DNA from: Streptomyces sp. TSRI0107 | Lineage (GTDB): Bacteria > Actinomycetota > Actinomycetes > Streptomycetales > Streptomycetaceae | NCBI RefSeq assembly: GCF_001905845.1 | Contig: NZ_LIVZ01000006.1 | Location: 248,001 to 312,000 of the forward strand | DNA: 64,000 bases | Direction: 5' to 3' | Made by a program: the position numbers and the translations under genes | Shown here: piece after piece, positions 50,637 to 59,114 of the stretch | Layout: the number at the start of each line of letters is the position of its first letter | Position numbering within the stretch: position 1 is the stretch's first letter | Notes under the pieces: model-generated | What the model was told of the DNA's origin: nothing | What the model saw: only the letters and a program-made list of their open reading frames with translations | Databases searched by the model: none

Positions 50637-52001
50637 TCAGGAGTCCCCGCGCCTGCCACGACGGCGCGCCCGCCGGGCCAGCGTCCTGCTGCCGTTGAAG
50701 AAGTCGTTGAACCGGTCCAGCCCCCAGATGGCCCGGAGGACGAACGGCTGCATCAGCAGCGACATCGACGGCGAGTACTTCGAGGCGTCCGACCAGATGC
50801 CGGCGAGGTCCTCCGGCATCTCACCGTCGACGATGTAGTCGGCGAGCTGATGGGTCACGTACGGCACCTGGCAGAGGCCGTGGCCGTTGCAGGCCATCGC
50901 GTAGAAGACGTTGTCGCCCACCTGCCCGGCGACCGACAGCCAGTCCGGGCTGATGCCGATCCAACCGCCCCAGGCCCGCTCGATGGCCACGTCGGACAGC
51001 GACGGGAACCGGTTGGCCAGATCCTTCCCCATGTCCCTCACGACCTCGGGGTCCGGGAGCCGGTCCGGGAGCGGGTAGGTCCGGCCTCGCTGCGCCCGGC
51101 GGACCCCGCAGACGATGGTGTTGCGCTCGGTGAGCCGGTAATGGGTCATCAACTGGTGCTGGGTGATGATGCCGGACCGACTGGTCCAGCCGAGCGCGGC
51201 GAGCCGTTCCGGCGCGATGGGTTCCGACTCGATCTCGATGACGTACAGAGGCGTCGCGAGGTTCTTGGGCGTGATGTCCCACTCGCCGCCGTAGACGCTG
51301 GTTGCGAGCAGCACCTTGCCGGCCCGCACGGTGCCGTGCGGTGTCGTGATCTCGACGGTGCTGCCGGTCCGCCGGACATCGCTCACCCGCGTCTGCTCGA
51401 AGACCCTGGCCGAGGAGGCGAGCAGCGCGCGACGCACACCGCGAGCGAGCTTGCCCGGGTTCAGCATCCCGCCGATGGATTCCCGCATACCGCCCACGAA
51501 GCCGGCGGGGAGACCGAGTTCCTCTCTGCTGCCGACGGTCCCGTGCCCACCGAAGGCGTGCAGGATCGCCGCCTGAGTGCGCACCCTGAGCATCATGAGG
51601 GGTGAGACCGCACCCCACACCAGGCCGTTCGGCACGTAGTCGCAGTCGATGTCGTGCGTCTTGATGAGGTTCTCCACATAGTGGCCCGCGTGCTCCGCCA
51701 GTCTGGCCATGACCGGCATCTTCTTCGGGGACTGGAGGCTGAGCATCCGGAGGTCGCCACCCGGCGCCCCGGCGATCTGACCGCCGTTGCGCGAGGCCGA
51801 GCCGTAGCCGCAGAACTCGGCCTCCAGCAGAACCACGTCCTGGTCGCGCTCCGCGAGGCGCAGGGCAGCCGCCATGCCACCCATGCCGCCGCCGATGACG
51901 GCGATGTCACAGGTGAGATCGCCGTCCAGCGCGGGCCGCACGTCATCCGGCCGGTCGATCCAGCCGGTGAAGTTGCTGTATTTCGTGCCGTCGGTCCTCA
52001 T
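50637..52001 (-). CDS. FAD-dependent amine/D-amino-acid oxidase family protein
   Basis: A 454-residue flavoprotein of the DAO/DadA family (gamma-glutamylputrescine-oxidase-like): CDIAVIGGGMGGMAAALRLA (FAD site), SASRNGGQIAGAP, AWGGWIGISPDWLS and ACNGHGLCQVPY near the C terminus. It should oxidise a C-N bond of an amine or amino acid. It follows the amine-dehydrogenase-like gene on the same strand (180-base gap). Codon use is less extreme in GC than its neighbours, and an IS remnant abuts the 3' end, so it is probably acquired. Confidence 0.85.
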   Translation of the reverse strand: MRTDGTKYSNFTGWIDRPDDVRPALDGDLTCDIAVIGGGMGGMAAALRLAERDQDVVLLEAEFCGYGSASRNGGQIAGAPGGDLRMLSLQSPKKMPVMARLAEHAGHYVENLIKTHDIDCDYVPNGLVWGAVSPLMMLRVRTQAAILHAFGGHGTVGSREELGLPAGFVGGMRESIGGMLNPGKLARGVRRALLASSARVFEQTRVSDVRRTGSTVEITTPHGTVRAGKVLLATSVYGGEWDITPKNLATPLYVIEIESEPIAPERLAALGWTSRSGIITQHQLMTHYRLTERNTIVCGVRRAQRGRTYPLPDRLPDPEVVRDMGKDLANRFPSLSDVAIERAWGGWIGISPDWLSVAGQVGDNVFYAMACNGHGLCQVPYVTHQLADYIVDGEMPEDLAGIWSDASKYSPSMSLLMQPFVLRAIWGLDRFNDFFNGSRTLARRARRRGRRGDS

Positions 52002-52181
52002 GCTGTCCTGATCTCCTTTCAGGTGGGGCGTCTGCCCTAAGTCATGCTTCGCGTCAAGACCTGCTCGGCACGCGCCGCAAAGCCCTCGTTCCCGTCCAGC
52101 AGATCAACCGCGACAGGCGTCTCTTCGGCGAGATGTGTGAAGACGGCGAGCAGGAGGTCCTCTGTCTTCCGTGTCTCCGTC

Positions 52182-53243
52182 TCAGTTCTGAGGAGTGGTG
52201 GCCCCGAGCGGGGCCCGGGCTGCTCGTCGCTCTCCCTTGGCCGCGATCGCACGGGCCGGGAGGTCTCCCATCGACAGGAGACCGGGAGGCGCCTCGACGA
52301 CCGCAGCGGCGGAGTTGACCGCCGCCGCGATCGTGCTGAGGAAGGAATCGAAGCCCACGGAGGAACGAAGGTCGATGACCTGCTCCTCTCCGACGATCCG
52401 GTAGTCGTCGCCCGCGGCCACCTCATCGGCCGGCTCGAAGAACCCGAACGTGATCTCCAGGTCGATCACCGCTTCGCCTTTGAGCACGCCGCGGGCGGCA
52501 TGAGTGACGGCCGAGATCTGTCCCGGTTCGATACGCAGGTGGTCCCCGACGCGCGGCGAGGTCGTCACGACGGCGGGTTCGACCTCTCCCACGTCCACCG
52601 AGTCGAGGTCCCATCCGAGCCCCGCCGCGAGCGCTCCGATGGCCTGCACGAAGCCGTAGTGGCCGACGACCTCGCCCCGGCTGCGAGCCTTCTCGAACTC
52701 CTCTGTGGTCAGACCGAGGCCGAACTTCGACAGGATCGCGCTGTAGCGTGACATGTTCGTCCGTCGGCGGATGCGCACACTCACCACGCGCTGGGTCAGT
52801 GCGGTCAGCAGGAGAGGAAGGGTGTCCATCAGGATGCCCGGGTTCGCCCCGCTGCCCAGGACGGTCACGCCATGTGCCTTCGCCGTGTCGTCGAGCCGTC
52901 GGGCCAGGTCAGGGTGGCTCTGCCATGGATGGGCGAGCTCTTCGCAGATGCTCAGGACGTTGTACGAACGCTCCAGCAGTGGCAGCAGGACGTCGGCCAC
53001 CCTGTGCAGATCCGAGACGGTCGCCACGATCGCGAGGTCGGCGGCGGGCAGGTCGGCCGGGTCGCTCACGATGACGACACCGTTCGCGGCGCCACCGAGG
53101 AGCACTCCGAGGTCCTGACCCACCACGCCGGGGTCCTGGTCCATCGCTCCGACGATCTCCACGTCCGCGCGTTGCAGCAAGGAAGAAGCGATGGCCCGGC
53201 CAGTGGCACCGAGACCCACCATGACGGTCTGATTACTCAACAT
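52182..53243 (-). CDS. NAD(P)-dependent amine dehydrogenase (2,4-diaminopentanoate dehydrogenase-like)
   Basis: A 353-residue protein with a DapB-like Rossmann fold (VMVGLGATGRAIASSLLQRA, EIVGAMDQDPGVVGQDLG) and family motifs SICEELAHPWQ and GSGANPGILMDTLPL. These match 2,4-diaminopentanoate dehydrogenase and relatives that deaminate amines. ATG 53243 overlaps an upstream in-frame stop (TGATG). The 180 bases after it (52002-52181) encode a protein-like tail (TEDLLLAVFTHLAEETPVAV) in another frame with no start codon; no gene is called there. With the flavin oxidase it suggests an amine-use pathway. Confidence 0.75.
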   Translation of the reverse strand: MLSNQTVMVGLGATGRAIASSLLQRADVEIVGAMDQDPGVVGQDLGVLLGGAANGVVIVSDPADLPAADLAIVATVSDLHRVADVLLPLLERSYNVLSICEELAHPWQSHPDLARRLDDTAKAHGVTVLGSGANPGILMDTLPLLLTALTQRVVSVRIRRRTNMSRYSAILSKFGLGLTTEEFEKARSRGEVVGHYGFVQAIGALAAGLGWDLDSVDVGEVEPAVVTTSPRVGDHLRIEPGQISAVTHAARGVLKGEAVIDLEITFGFFEPADEVAAGDDYRIVGEEQVIDLRSSVGFDSFLSTIAAAVNSAAAVVEAPPGLLSMGDLPARAIAAKGERRAARAPLGATTPQN

Positions 53244-53485
53244 CACTCCCCTAGGCGTCCCGGTCGGCACGCCCACGACACGGTGCTCAGTGAAACTGAA
53301 CTTCGCCTGCGGCGGTCATCTCGTATCTCACTGTCGCCAGCCACGGCCGCGGCGAGAACGACACTGAGCACCTGCTTTCCCTGAGGACGGTGCACGGTGC
53401 ACAGGCCGGTCGTGTCCTTGCGCTCATACGCCGCCATCACGGCTGCGGTGTGGGACGCCGTCGAGAAGTTCGACGTGGCGATCAT
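53243..53485 (-). CDS. Doubtful small ORF coupled to the amine dehydrogenase gene
   Basis: An 80-codon frame (MIATSNFSTASHTAAVMAAY, ERKDTTGLCTVHRPQGKQVL) whose TGA overlaps the ATG of the dehydrogenase. The overlap argues for translation, but composition is not typical of a Streptomyces protein and no family is recognised. It could be a leader or a gene remnant. The rest of the gap up to 53628 holds nothing recognised. Confidence 0.3.
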   Translation of the reverse strand: MIATSNFSTASHTAAVMAAYERKDTTGLCTVHRPQGKQVLSVVLAAAVAGDSEIRDDRRRRSSVSLSTVSWACRPGRLGE

Positions 53486-53628
53486 CTCCGGGCCGCCCAG
53501 GCGAGAGCCGATGCGGCTGGTGACATCGAGTGGCTCGTCGCGGTCGACTCGACCGTCGTGCAATCCCGGAACGGGCGGCCCGGCAGGATATGGGAAGGGA
53601 TTGAACGGGCCCGGCGGATACTCGGGGC

Positions 53629-54291
53629 ATGGCAACGGATCTTCACGAACTCCTGAGGTCACTGCGGGTCTGGGACGTCGACCTGCCCTCCTTCGACCCG
53701 TCCACGGCCCCCGACACCCCGCTCCCCCTCTTCACGGCCTGGTTCGCGGAGGCGGTGGCGGCAGGGCAGGTGGAGCCGCACACCATGTCCCTGGCCACCA
53801 CCGACGAACAGGGCCTGCCGGACGTCCGTACGGTGATGCTGCACGGCGCCGACGAGGAGTACGGCTGGACCTTCGCCACCCACGCCGGCAGCCGCAAGGG
53901 CCGCCACCTCGCCGCCCGCCCCTACGCCGCGCTCGGCTTCTACTGGCCCGCGCAGGGCCGCCAGATCCGCATCCGGGGCCCCGTCACCACCGCCGCGCCC
54001 GAGGAGTCCCAGGGAGACCTGCACGCCCGCTCCACAGGCGCCCTCGCCGCGGCCCTCACCGGCAGGCAGAGCGAGGAACTGGGCTCCCTGCGGGAGCTGG
54101 CCTCGGCGTCCGAGGAAGCCTGGGACCGAGCCCAGCGAGAGCCGGAGGCCCCCGTCCCGAGCTGGACGCTCTACCGCCTCCAGCCCGACGAGGTGGAGTT
54201 CTTCCAGGGGGACGCGCGGCGCAGGCATGTGCGGTTGGTGTACCGGCGGAGTGGGGACGGGGGGTGGAGTCGGGGGTTGTTGTGGCCGTGA
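53629..54291 (+). CDS. Pyridoxamine 5'-phosphate oxidase-family protein (PdxH-like)
   Basis: A 220-residue FMN split-barrel protein with PdxH layout: MSLATTDEQGLPDVRTVMLH, GWTFATHAGSRKGRHLAARP, YAALGFYWPAQGRQIRIRG and C-terminal WTLYRLQPDEVEFFQGDARR. Length is typical. It probably oxidises pyridoxamine or pyridoxine 5'-phosphate, or is a related FMN/F420 enzyme. Several PLP-family proteins lie elsewhere in the window but not adjacent. Confidence 0.85.
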   Translation: MATDLHELLRSLRVWDVDLPSFDPSTAPDTPLPLFTAWFAEAVAAGQVEPHTMSLATTDEQGLPDVRTVMLHGADEEYGWTFATHAGSRKGRHLAARPYAALGFYWPAQGRQIRIRGPVTTAAPEESQGDLHARSTGALAAALTGRQSEELGSLRELASASEEAWDRAQREPEAPVPSWTLYRLQPDEVEFFQGDARRRHVRLVYRRSGDGGWSRGLLWP

Positions 54292-54334
54292 GGAGAGGGC
54301 CAGACTTGGCGGTGACTGACTTAGGTTCTTGCGC

Positions 54335-54661
54335 ATGGCTGACGTCTTGCAGGTGTCTACAGCAACTCCGTCGCGAGAGCAGGCGGTTGAGCTGGCTCGG
54401 TCCGTGGTGAGCGAGCGGTTGGCGGCGGGCGCCCAGATCGTCGGGCCGGTGATCTCTGCCTTCTGGCACGACGGCGAATTCGGAACAGGGGAGGAGTGGC
54501 AACTGCTGCTCAAGACCACCCGCGCCCGGTACCCGGAACTGGAGGCGCATCTGCTCAAGCACCACCCCTGGCGCAATCCTGAGGTCGCAGCCGTGCCGAT
54601 CGTGGAAGGATCAGCGTCCTGCCTCGACTGGGTCACGGCCAACACGCAGCCCGATCAGTAG
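54335..54661 (+). CDS. cutA: CutA1-family divalent-cation tolerance protein
   Basis: A 108-residue protein with the CutA1 layout: VSTATPSREQAVELARSVVS, ERLAAGAQIVGPVISAFWHD, EWQLLLKTTRARYPELEAHL and HPWRNPEVAAVPIVEG. CutA forms a ferredoxin-like trimer linked to copper/divalent-metal tolerance. The usual NCV motif is AQI here and the usual YFW is FWH, so metal binding may differ. Confidence 0.88.
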   Translation: MADVLQVSTATPSREQAVELARSVVSERLAAGAQIVGPVISAFWHDGEFGTGEEWQLLLKTTRARYPELEAHLLKHHPWRNPEVAAVPIVEGSASCLDWVTANTQPDQ

Positions 54662-54664
54662 GGC

Positions 54665-54880
54665 TCAGGCCGCGTGCGCCCTCTCCAGGAGCTGCGCCAC
54701 CCGAGGCAGTGAGCGGTGCTCGGCGAGCCGCGTCAGGACAGGGGCAAGGCGCTCCCGCGGTCGTACTGATGCGACCCCGACCGAGAGATCGAGAGCGTGG
54801 TCTGTCGCGGCGGCTGCCTGTTCGACCTCGTCGGTGTGAGGATAGGACGTGGCTCCCAGACCTCGCAGGCGGCTGACGTC
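54665..54880 (-). pseudogene. C-terminal fragment of a TPR-type regulator
   Basis: Read on the minus strand, VSRLRGLGATSYPHTDEVEQ, AAAATDHALDLSVGVASVRP and RERLAPVLTRLAEHRSLPRV end at TGA (54665-54667). This is the usual C terminus of Streptomyces XRE-TPR regulators. There is no start or N-terminal domain, and it abuts the stop of a second such gene. It is a leftover of a paralogue. Confidence 0.6.
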
Positions 54881-54886
54881 CCTACC

Positions 54887-56250
54887 TCAGGCGCCGAGTG
54901 CATCCATGAGGTGGTCGTCGAGGTCTGCCACCCAGTCCTCCCGCCGCCAGGGCCTCAGCTCCTGCCGCGCCCTCCTGAGGCGCAGCGCCGGCACCCGTCC
55001 GCCCGTGCTGGACGCAGCGTCCACGCATTCGTGCAGCAGATCGGCGGCAGCCTGCGGTTCACCGAGCCGGATGCGAGCGAGCGCCTGGTCGGTCTTGACG
55101 ATCGCCCGCTGCACACGATCCCTGGGAGCCGACAGCGTGGACGCCGACCGGGCGAACCGGTCATGCGCCTCCGACGGGTCGCCGACGTACAGCTCACATA
55201 CGCCTTCGAAACCGCGCAGGTGACCCGGAGAGAAGCCCGTCGGCGCAGGGTCGCCCGTGTGATCGGCTTCCATGTCGTACCAGGCCAGCCCGAGCGCGTC
55301 CTGAGCTTGCCGCTTGTATCCGGCGCGTGCTGCCAGCTCCGCTTGGAGAGCGTGAGCGCGGGCCCGCACCAATGGGCTCTGCCCGGTGCGTGCGGCGCGG
55401 ACGGCTTCGTCGACCAGGCGGCGCGCTTCGTCGAGCCCCTGCCGGGAGTACAAGTTCGTCAGCGCGTGGCTCATGTGGACGCTGGCTTGCCGCCACGGCT
55501 CAGCGAGCTGACCCGCCTCCTGCGACGCCTCGGCGTACAGGGCGCGCGAGGCGGTGTCGTCTCGCGTCTCGAATGCCAACCGCCCGGCGAGTGCGATCCC
55601 GGTGACTGCCACGTCACGCAGTTCCGGCATGAGCGGTTCCGGCACGGGTCCTTCGAGGAGGCGTCGCGCGGCCTCCACCGCTGGGGCGAGTAGCAGCTGG
55701 AGTCGCACCATCGGCAGCGAGCCAACCTCGGCGTTGACGTCGGCGATGACGGACGCGAGTCCGGACAAGGCTGTTCATCGGTACGTGACGGGTCGTGCAG
55801 AGCGGCGGCCAGACTGGCGTGGACGCAAGGGGCGAGGAGCGCGAGCATGCCGCCACCGGCGTCGGTCGCCGCGCGCAGCACAGTGGTGCGTAATCCGGCG
55901 ATGCACTGCTCGCTCTGCCCGAGGAGTCCGAGCGCGTCGAGGTACTGAGCGAAGTCGGAGCCGGCGCCGAGCGCCAGGTCGCCACCCGGTGTGTGTGCGT
56001 AGAGATGGGCGAGGAGGAGCTGGTACCGCTCGTCGGGCATGGTCGGCTTGGCGGCCTCCCAGCGGGCTACGGACCGTTGCACGCTAGCCGCTGCGGGTAA
56101 CGGCGGCTGGTGCAAGCCTTCGGCGATCGCGATGAGGGCGCGGGCGAACGCGGCGAGGGACAAGCCGCGCCGCTTCCGCAGTTGCTTGAGCACTGCCGCC
56201 CCTGCGGCCCTGTCATCCATACGGCCCATGGTGCAACGCGGAGCCGTCAC
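54887..56250 (-). pseudogene. XRE-TPR transcriptional regulator broken by a frameshift
   Basis: The first part (from about 56250) encodes an XRE-like N terminus (VLKQLRKRRGLSLAAFARAL, SVARWEAAKPTMPDERYQLL) and runs to HDPSRTDEQPCPDS. From 55768 the homology continues in another frame (LSGLASVIADVNAEVGSLPM, then TPR helices such as AARRLLEGPVPEPLMPEL) to TGA at 54887. Loss of one T in CCTTTG near 55767 would explain it. GTG 56250 overlaps the upstream SLOG-gene stop (GTGA); MDDRAAG at 56220 is an alternative start. Confidence 0.75.
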
Positions 56251-56699
56251 ACGGGCACGATCAGGCGGGGCTTCCCCTGATCAGCTGTGTAGTTGAGGGT
56301 CTGCCAGGTACCCGAGGCGGGCTCGTCGCCCTTGGGAAAACCGATCGTCATGCTGCTGTGGTCGACCATCCACCGGTTTCGCGCGTGGTAGGCCGGTGAC
56401 CCAAGCTCCCGCGCTTTGAGTTCGACGATCTCGTTGATGCGGTCGCGGACGCGGGCGATCGCCTGCCTGGCCTCGGCCGGTTGCTGATCCACCGTACCGG
56501 GGGTGACAACGGTGATGTCGGCCGTCGTGTTGTCGGCGGCCCACAGCAGAGCGAGGGAGTCGATGCCCTTGGCTCCGCCGATGTAGAAGTGAGCGCCGTC
56601 GGCGAACGGGCGCAGGTAGTCGGCGAACAGGGCCGCATACTCCTCAAGGCTTTGGTGCCCAGTACTGCGGGTGCCTGTGATCGTCACAGCGCGACTCAA
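56247..56699 (-). CDS. SLOG/DprA-like nucleotide-binding protein
   Basis: A 150-residue Rossmann-like protein. VTITGTRSTGHQSLEEYAAL, then HFYIGGAKGIDSLALLWAAD gives the SLOG pattern G-S/T-R and GGAxGID, which binds nucleotides in DprA, YpsA and cytokinin-activating LOG proteins. The TTG at 56699 is preferred because GGAG lies 6 bases upstream; the frame stays open further but without coding character. It overlaps the regulator gene. Many SLOG proteins act in phage defence or conflict; role here unknown. Confidence 0.7.
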   Translation of the reverse strand: MSRAVTITGTRSTGHQSLEEYAALFADYLRPFADGAHFYIGGAKGIDSLALLWAADNTTADITVVTPGTVDQQPAEARQAIARVRDRINEIVELKARELGSPAYHARNRWMVDHSSMTIGFPKGDEPASGTWQTLNYTADQGKPRLIVPV

Positions 56700-56714
56700 G
56701 ATCAACTCCGTGTC

Positions 56715-56954
56715 ATGGGTTGTCAGATCCCGCTGAATGGCGGTGGTTGGGATCGTCTGCGTGTGGACACCGACGACCGTCTCCAAGCCCTCAACTTTGG
56801 ACTCTCCGAGGAAATTCTCGCGGCCGACAACAGCTACGTCACCTCGTTCGGCTACGACACCGGAGAGCCCGGAGGCGAACGGGAGTGGGCCGAGCGCAGT
56901 AGGGACTACTTCAGCTGTGACGACTCGGCGTCCCAGATCGCGCCTTCCCCGTGA
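56715..56954 (+). CDS. Hypothetical small protein
   Basis: A 79-codon frame starting MGCQIPLNGGGWDRLRVDTD and continuing LQALNFGLSEEILAADNSYV, with GC-rich third positions over its second half, which argues that it is or was coding. No family recognised. It is divergent from the SLOG gene with only 15 bases between starts, so the true start may differ. The 306 bases 56700-57005 hold nothing else. Confidence 0.4.
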   Translation: MGCQIPLNGGGWDRLRVDTDDRLQALNFGLSEEILAADNSYVTSFGYDTGEPGGEREWAERSRDYFSCDDSASQIAPSP

Positions 56955-57005
56955 CCGCGCACAACGGTCCGGGGGCGTGGCCAACACTCCTGAGGAGCGT
57001 CGACA

Positions 57006-57314
57006 TTGGCTTTCCTACCACAGGCACTGGAATGGGTAAGAGCGTTTCTGTTCGGACCCCGGGTCCCGGGTCGGCACCGCCGCACCGCCACACCCCGCGT
57101 GGTGCTCTCCGCCTCGGCTCCACAGCCGTCGCCGGATGTCCGGGGCGCGCGGCTCATCGCCACCCGCAGTCACCATGGGGAGCAGCACGTCCCAACCGCA
57201 CGCCAGCCCTGGGACCACGCAGGCGTCCTTGTCCGGCCCTACGTGGCGTGCCTGGGCGCGGACATCTACGCCGGCGCCCAGACGGGCCTGTTCGGGGGTG
57301 AGCAGTGGTGGTGA
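57006..57314 (+). CDS. Hypothetical protein, first of an overlapping small-gene operon
   Basis: A 102-residue basic protein with TTG start (MAFLPQALEWVRAFLFGPRV, then HHGEQHVPTARQPWDHAGVL and VRPYVACLGADIYAG). The tail resembles small proteins often found beside XRE-TPR regulators in Streptomyces, but I cannot name a family. It overlaps the next gene by 10 bases. Confidence 0.5.
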   Translation: MAFLPQALEWVRAFLFGPRVPGRHRRTATPRVVLSASAPQPSPDVRGARLIATRSHHGEQHVPTARQPWDHAGVLVRPYVACLGADIYAGAQTGLFGGEQWW

Positions 57315-57532
57315 CCTACCGGCCCGGCCCCGGAGACCTGGTCGAGGACACCGGCGCAGGGAAGATCGGCAAGGTGATGGGCTTCGTCGGCCCCTACGTG
57401 CAGCTGCGGCTGGTAGGCGGTGGCACCGAATGGGACGCGGAGCCGGACAAGCTACGGCCGGTCACGGCCGAGGAAGCGCTCAGCGCCGGCGTATCGGTGG
57501 CCAACGCGCGGTCGCGAGGTGAGCTGTCGTGA
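57305..57532 (+). CDS. Hypothetical protein with SH3-like (KOW-type) pattern
   Basis: A 75-residue protein (VTYRPGPGDLVEDTGAGKIG, KVMGFVGPYVQLRLVGGGTE). The GDLVxDxxxxxxGxV pattern suggests a small beta-barrel as in KOW/SH3-like domains. GTG 57305, 57308 or 57311 could start it. It overlaps both neighbours. Confidence 0.6.
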   Translation: MVVTYRPGPGDLVEDTGAGKIGKVMGFVGPYVQLRLVGGGTEWDAEPDKLRPVTAEEALSAGVSVANARSRGELS

Positions 57533-57723
57533 CGCTCGGCACCCGCCCCTCACCGACCGGCACACTGTCGGCGGAATGCACGCTGGCGCTACGGCCGGAC
57601 TACCCGGACATGCACAGCAAGTGCTCACGGACCAGGGACATTCCGCTGCCCCACTCCCACGGCATCCTGCTCGTGCACCGGTGTGGCTGCTCCTGCCACG
57701 CGAGAGCGGGAGGTATCCGGTGA
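57529..57723 (+). CDS. Hypothetical Cys/His-rich small protein
   Basis: A 64-residue protein with TRDIPLPHSHGILLVHRCGC and SCHARAGG near the end. Cys/His spacing (CGCSC with nearby His) could hold a metal. GTG start overlaps the preceding stop (GTGA), and its own stop overlaps the next GTG, so it is translationally embedded in the operon. Confidence 0.55.
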   Translation: MTLGTRPSPTGTLSAECTLALRPDYPDMHSKCSRTRDIPLPHSHGILLVHRCGCSCHARAGGIR

Positions 57724-58079
57724 GCGCGGCCGCCGCCACCCCACCGGTGGACATCGCGACGATGCGCGAGACCACCGGCCGGGTGATCGGTCCGGGCGCA
57801 CAGCCGCCGACCGGCGAGGACCTGGACACATTGACCACGGCCCTGCGCGGCCACATGGAACTGCTCATCCCCGAGGTCGAGCAGGCCGCCCGGAAGCTGC
57901 CCAGGTACTACCCGCCCCGAGACGGCGCGCTGGCCTGCGTGTGGTCGGCACGCCACAAGCTGAGCGCTGCTGCGGTCCCCGGACCGGATGCGGGGGCAGC
58001 TGACGCCCGGGAGCTCGCCCACACGCTCACCGCCCTCTGCGACCGCTACGAAGACCTGCGGCCGCCCGCCCCGGCGTAA
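57720..58079 (+). CDS. DUF6415-like small protein
   Basis: A 119-residue helical protein (VDIATMRETTGRVIGPGAQP, EDLDTLTTALRGHMELLIPE, VEQAARKLPRYYPPRDGALA). This pattern is common near RiPP and regulator loci in Streptomyces (DUF6415, 'natural product biosynthesis' label). It is the last of four overlapping small genes and precedes a truncated ATP-grasp gene. Confidence 0.6.
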   Translation: MSAAAATPPVDIATMRETTGRVIGPGAQPPTGEDLDTLTTALRGHMELLIPEVEQAARKLPRYYPPRDGALACVWSARHKLSAAAVPGPDAGAADARELAHTLTALCDRYEDLRPPAPA

Positions 58080-58163
58080 GGACGACCCCACGGCGACCGC
58101 AGTGCTCGCGGCGCACCTTGGGGCGCGTGGATGGGAGGGGCGGCTGATGATCGGGGAGGCGCG

Positions 58164-58541
58164 GTGAGCCACAGCGCCCACCTGTTCCAGGCGCAGGTGC
58201 CCAAGGTTGCGGACGTGCGCGCGGTCGCCGTCGGCGAGCGGGTGTTCAGCGCCCTGATCACCGCACCGCCCGGGGTCGTGGACTGGTGGGCCGAGCACCA
58301 GCGCCTCACCTGTGAGCCGGTCGCCTGCCCGGACGGGATGCGTGAGGCGCTGGTGCGGTTCCTCGCCGACGTCGGCCTGGGCTTCGGCGCCTTCGACTTC
58401 GCCGTGACCGCGGACGGTGCATGGTGGTTCCTGGAGTGCAACCCGAACGGCCAGTGGGCCTGGCTCGAAGATGCGGCCGGACTGCCGATCACCACCGCAA
58501 TCGCAGCCATGTTGGAGAACGGAGCGATCCCGCGTGACTGA
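58164..58541 (+). pseudogene. N-terminally truncated ATP-grasp RiPP maturase
   Basis: 125 residues that match only the last part of ATP-grasp peptide maturases: HLFQAQVPKVADVRAVAVGE, GFGAFDFAVTADGAWWFLEC and NPNGQWAWLEDAAGLPITTA. The FLECNPNGQW segment carries the metal-binding Glu and Asn. A complete maturase is about 320 residues; the N-terminal pre-ATP and central domains are absent. The GTG at 58164 is only the first start in the leftover frame. It overlaps the methyltransferase remnant by 8 bases, as intact loci do. Confidence 0.8.
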
Positions 58542-59114
58542 CCCCCTGGCGTCGGAACACCTCCGGGCCGACCTCGCACGGCGCCTGACCAAGTCAGGTG
58601 TCCTGCGCAGCCCGGAGTGGGAAGCGGCCCTCCTGTCCGTACACCGGGAGGCGTTCCTCGCGCGCGGCTGGTTCGAGTACGAGGAGGGCGGCTGGTATCG
58701 CCCGGCAGTGCGGGGCGCTGCGTCCGGTCTCGCGCGGATCTACGAAGACGACACCCGCGTGACGCAGGTGGCCGGGAGCGTCTTCCCCGACCAGATCGAG
58801 GGGCGTATCGCCACGGCCCCGTCCTCGTCGTCCACCCTGCCGAGCCTGGTCGTGCGGATGCTGGAACAGCTGCGGGTGGCTGAGGGGGCACGCGTCTTGG
58901 CCGCACCGAACACGTCGTGATCGACGTGGACACGGAGTCATGGGCGGTCGTCTTCCAGGACGGCGGCCGGTGGATGGTGCGGCAGCGCGGCGTGGGGCGC
59001 CGGTGGGACCAGATCACCGAGCGTGTCACGCAGTGGCAGACGGACGGGAGCCCACCGGCCGACCGTATGCGGCTGTACGTCGGACCGGGCGGGCAGCGCC
59101 TCAGCTGGACGTGA
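58534..59114 (+). pseudogene. PIMT-like methyltransferase of an ATP-grasp RiPP system, internally deleted
   Basis: The first part (58534-58905) matches the N terminus of protein-L-isoaspartate-methyltransferase-like enzymes: VFPDQIEGRIATAPSSSSTL, then PSLVVRMLEQL up to GARVL, where the SAM-binding GTGTGY motif should start. Instead the frame ends at TGA 58918-58920. A second piece in another frame (58917-59114: ESWAVVFQDGGRWMVRQRGV, RRWDQITERVTQWQTDGSPP) matches the C terminus. Roughly 200 residues, including the SAM site, are lost. Confidence 0.75.

Noticed and set aside
52037..52181. Protein-like tail TEDLLLAVFTHLAEETPVAV on the minus strand after the amine dehydrogenase
   Set aside because: No ATG, GTG or TTG start is found in the expected place, and the longer frame runs antisense-like through the dehydrogenase gene. 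Too short to name.
53397..54410. 337-codon + frame across the PdxH-like gene
   Set aside because: Shadow frame; the PdxH-like protein in the adjacent frame carries the family motifs.
56700..56987. Upstream extension of the SLOG gene to 246 codons
   Set aside because: The extension is not protein-like, while the opposite strand has coding-like third positions. TTG 56699 with GGAG fits better.
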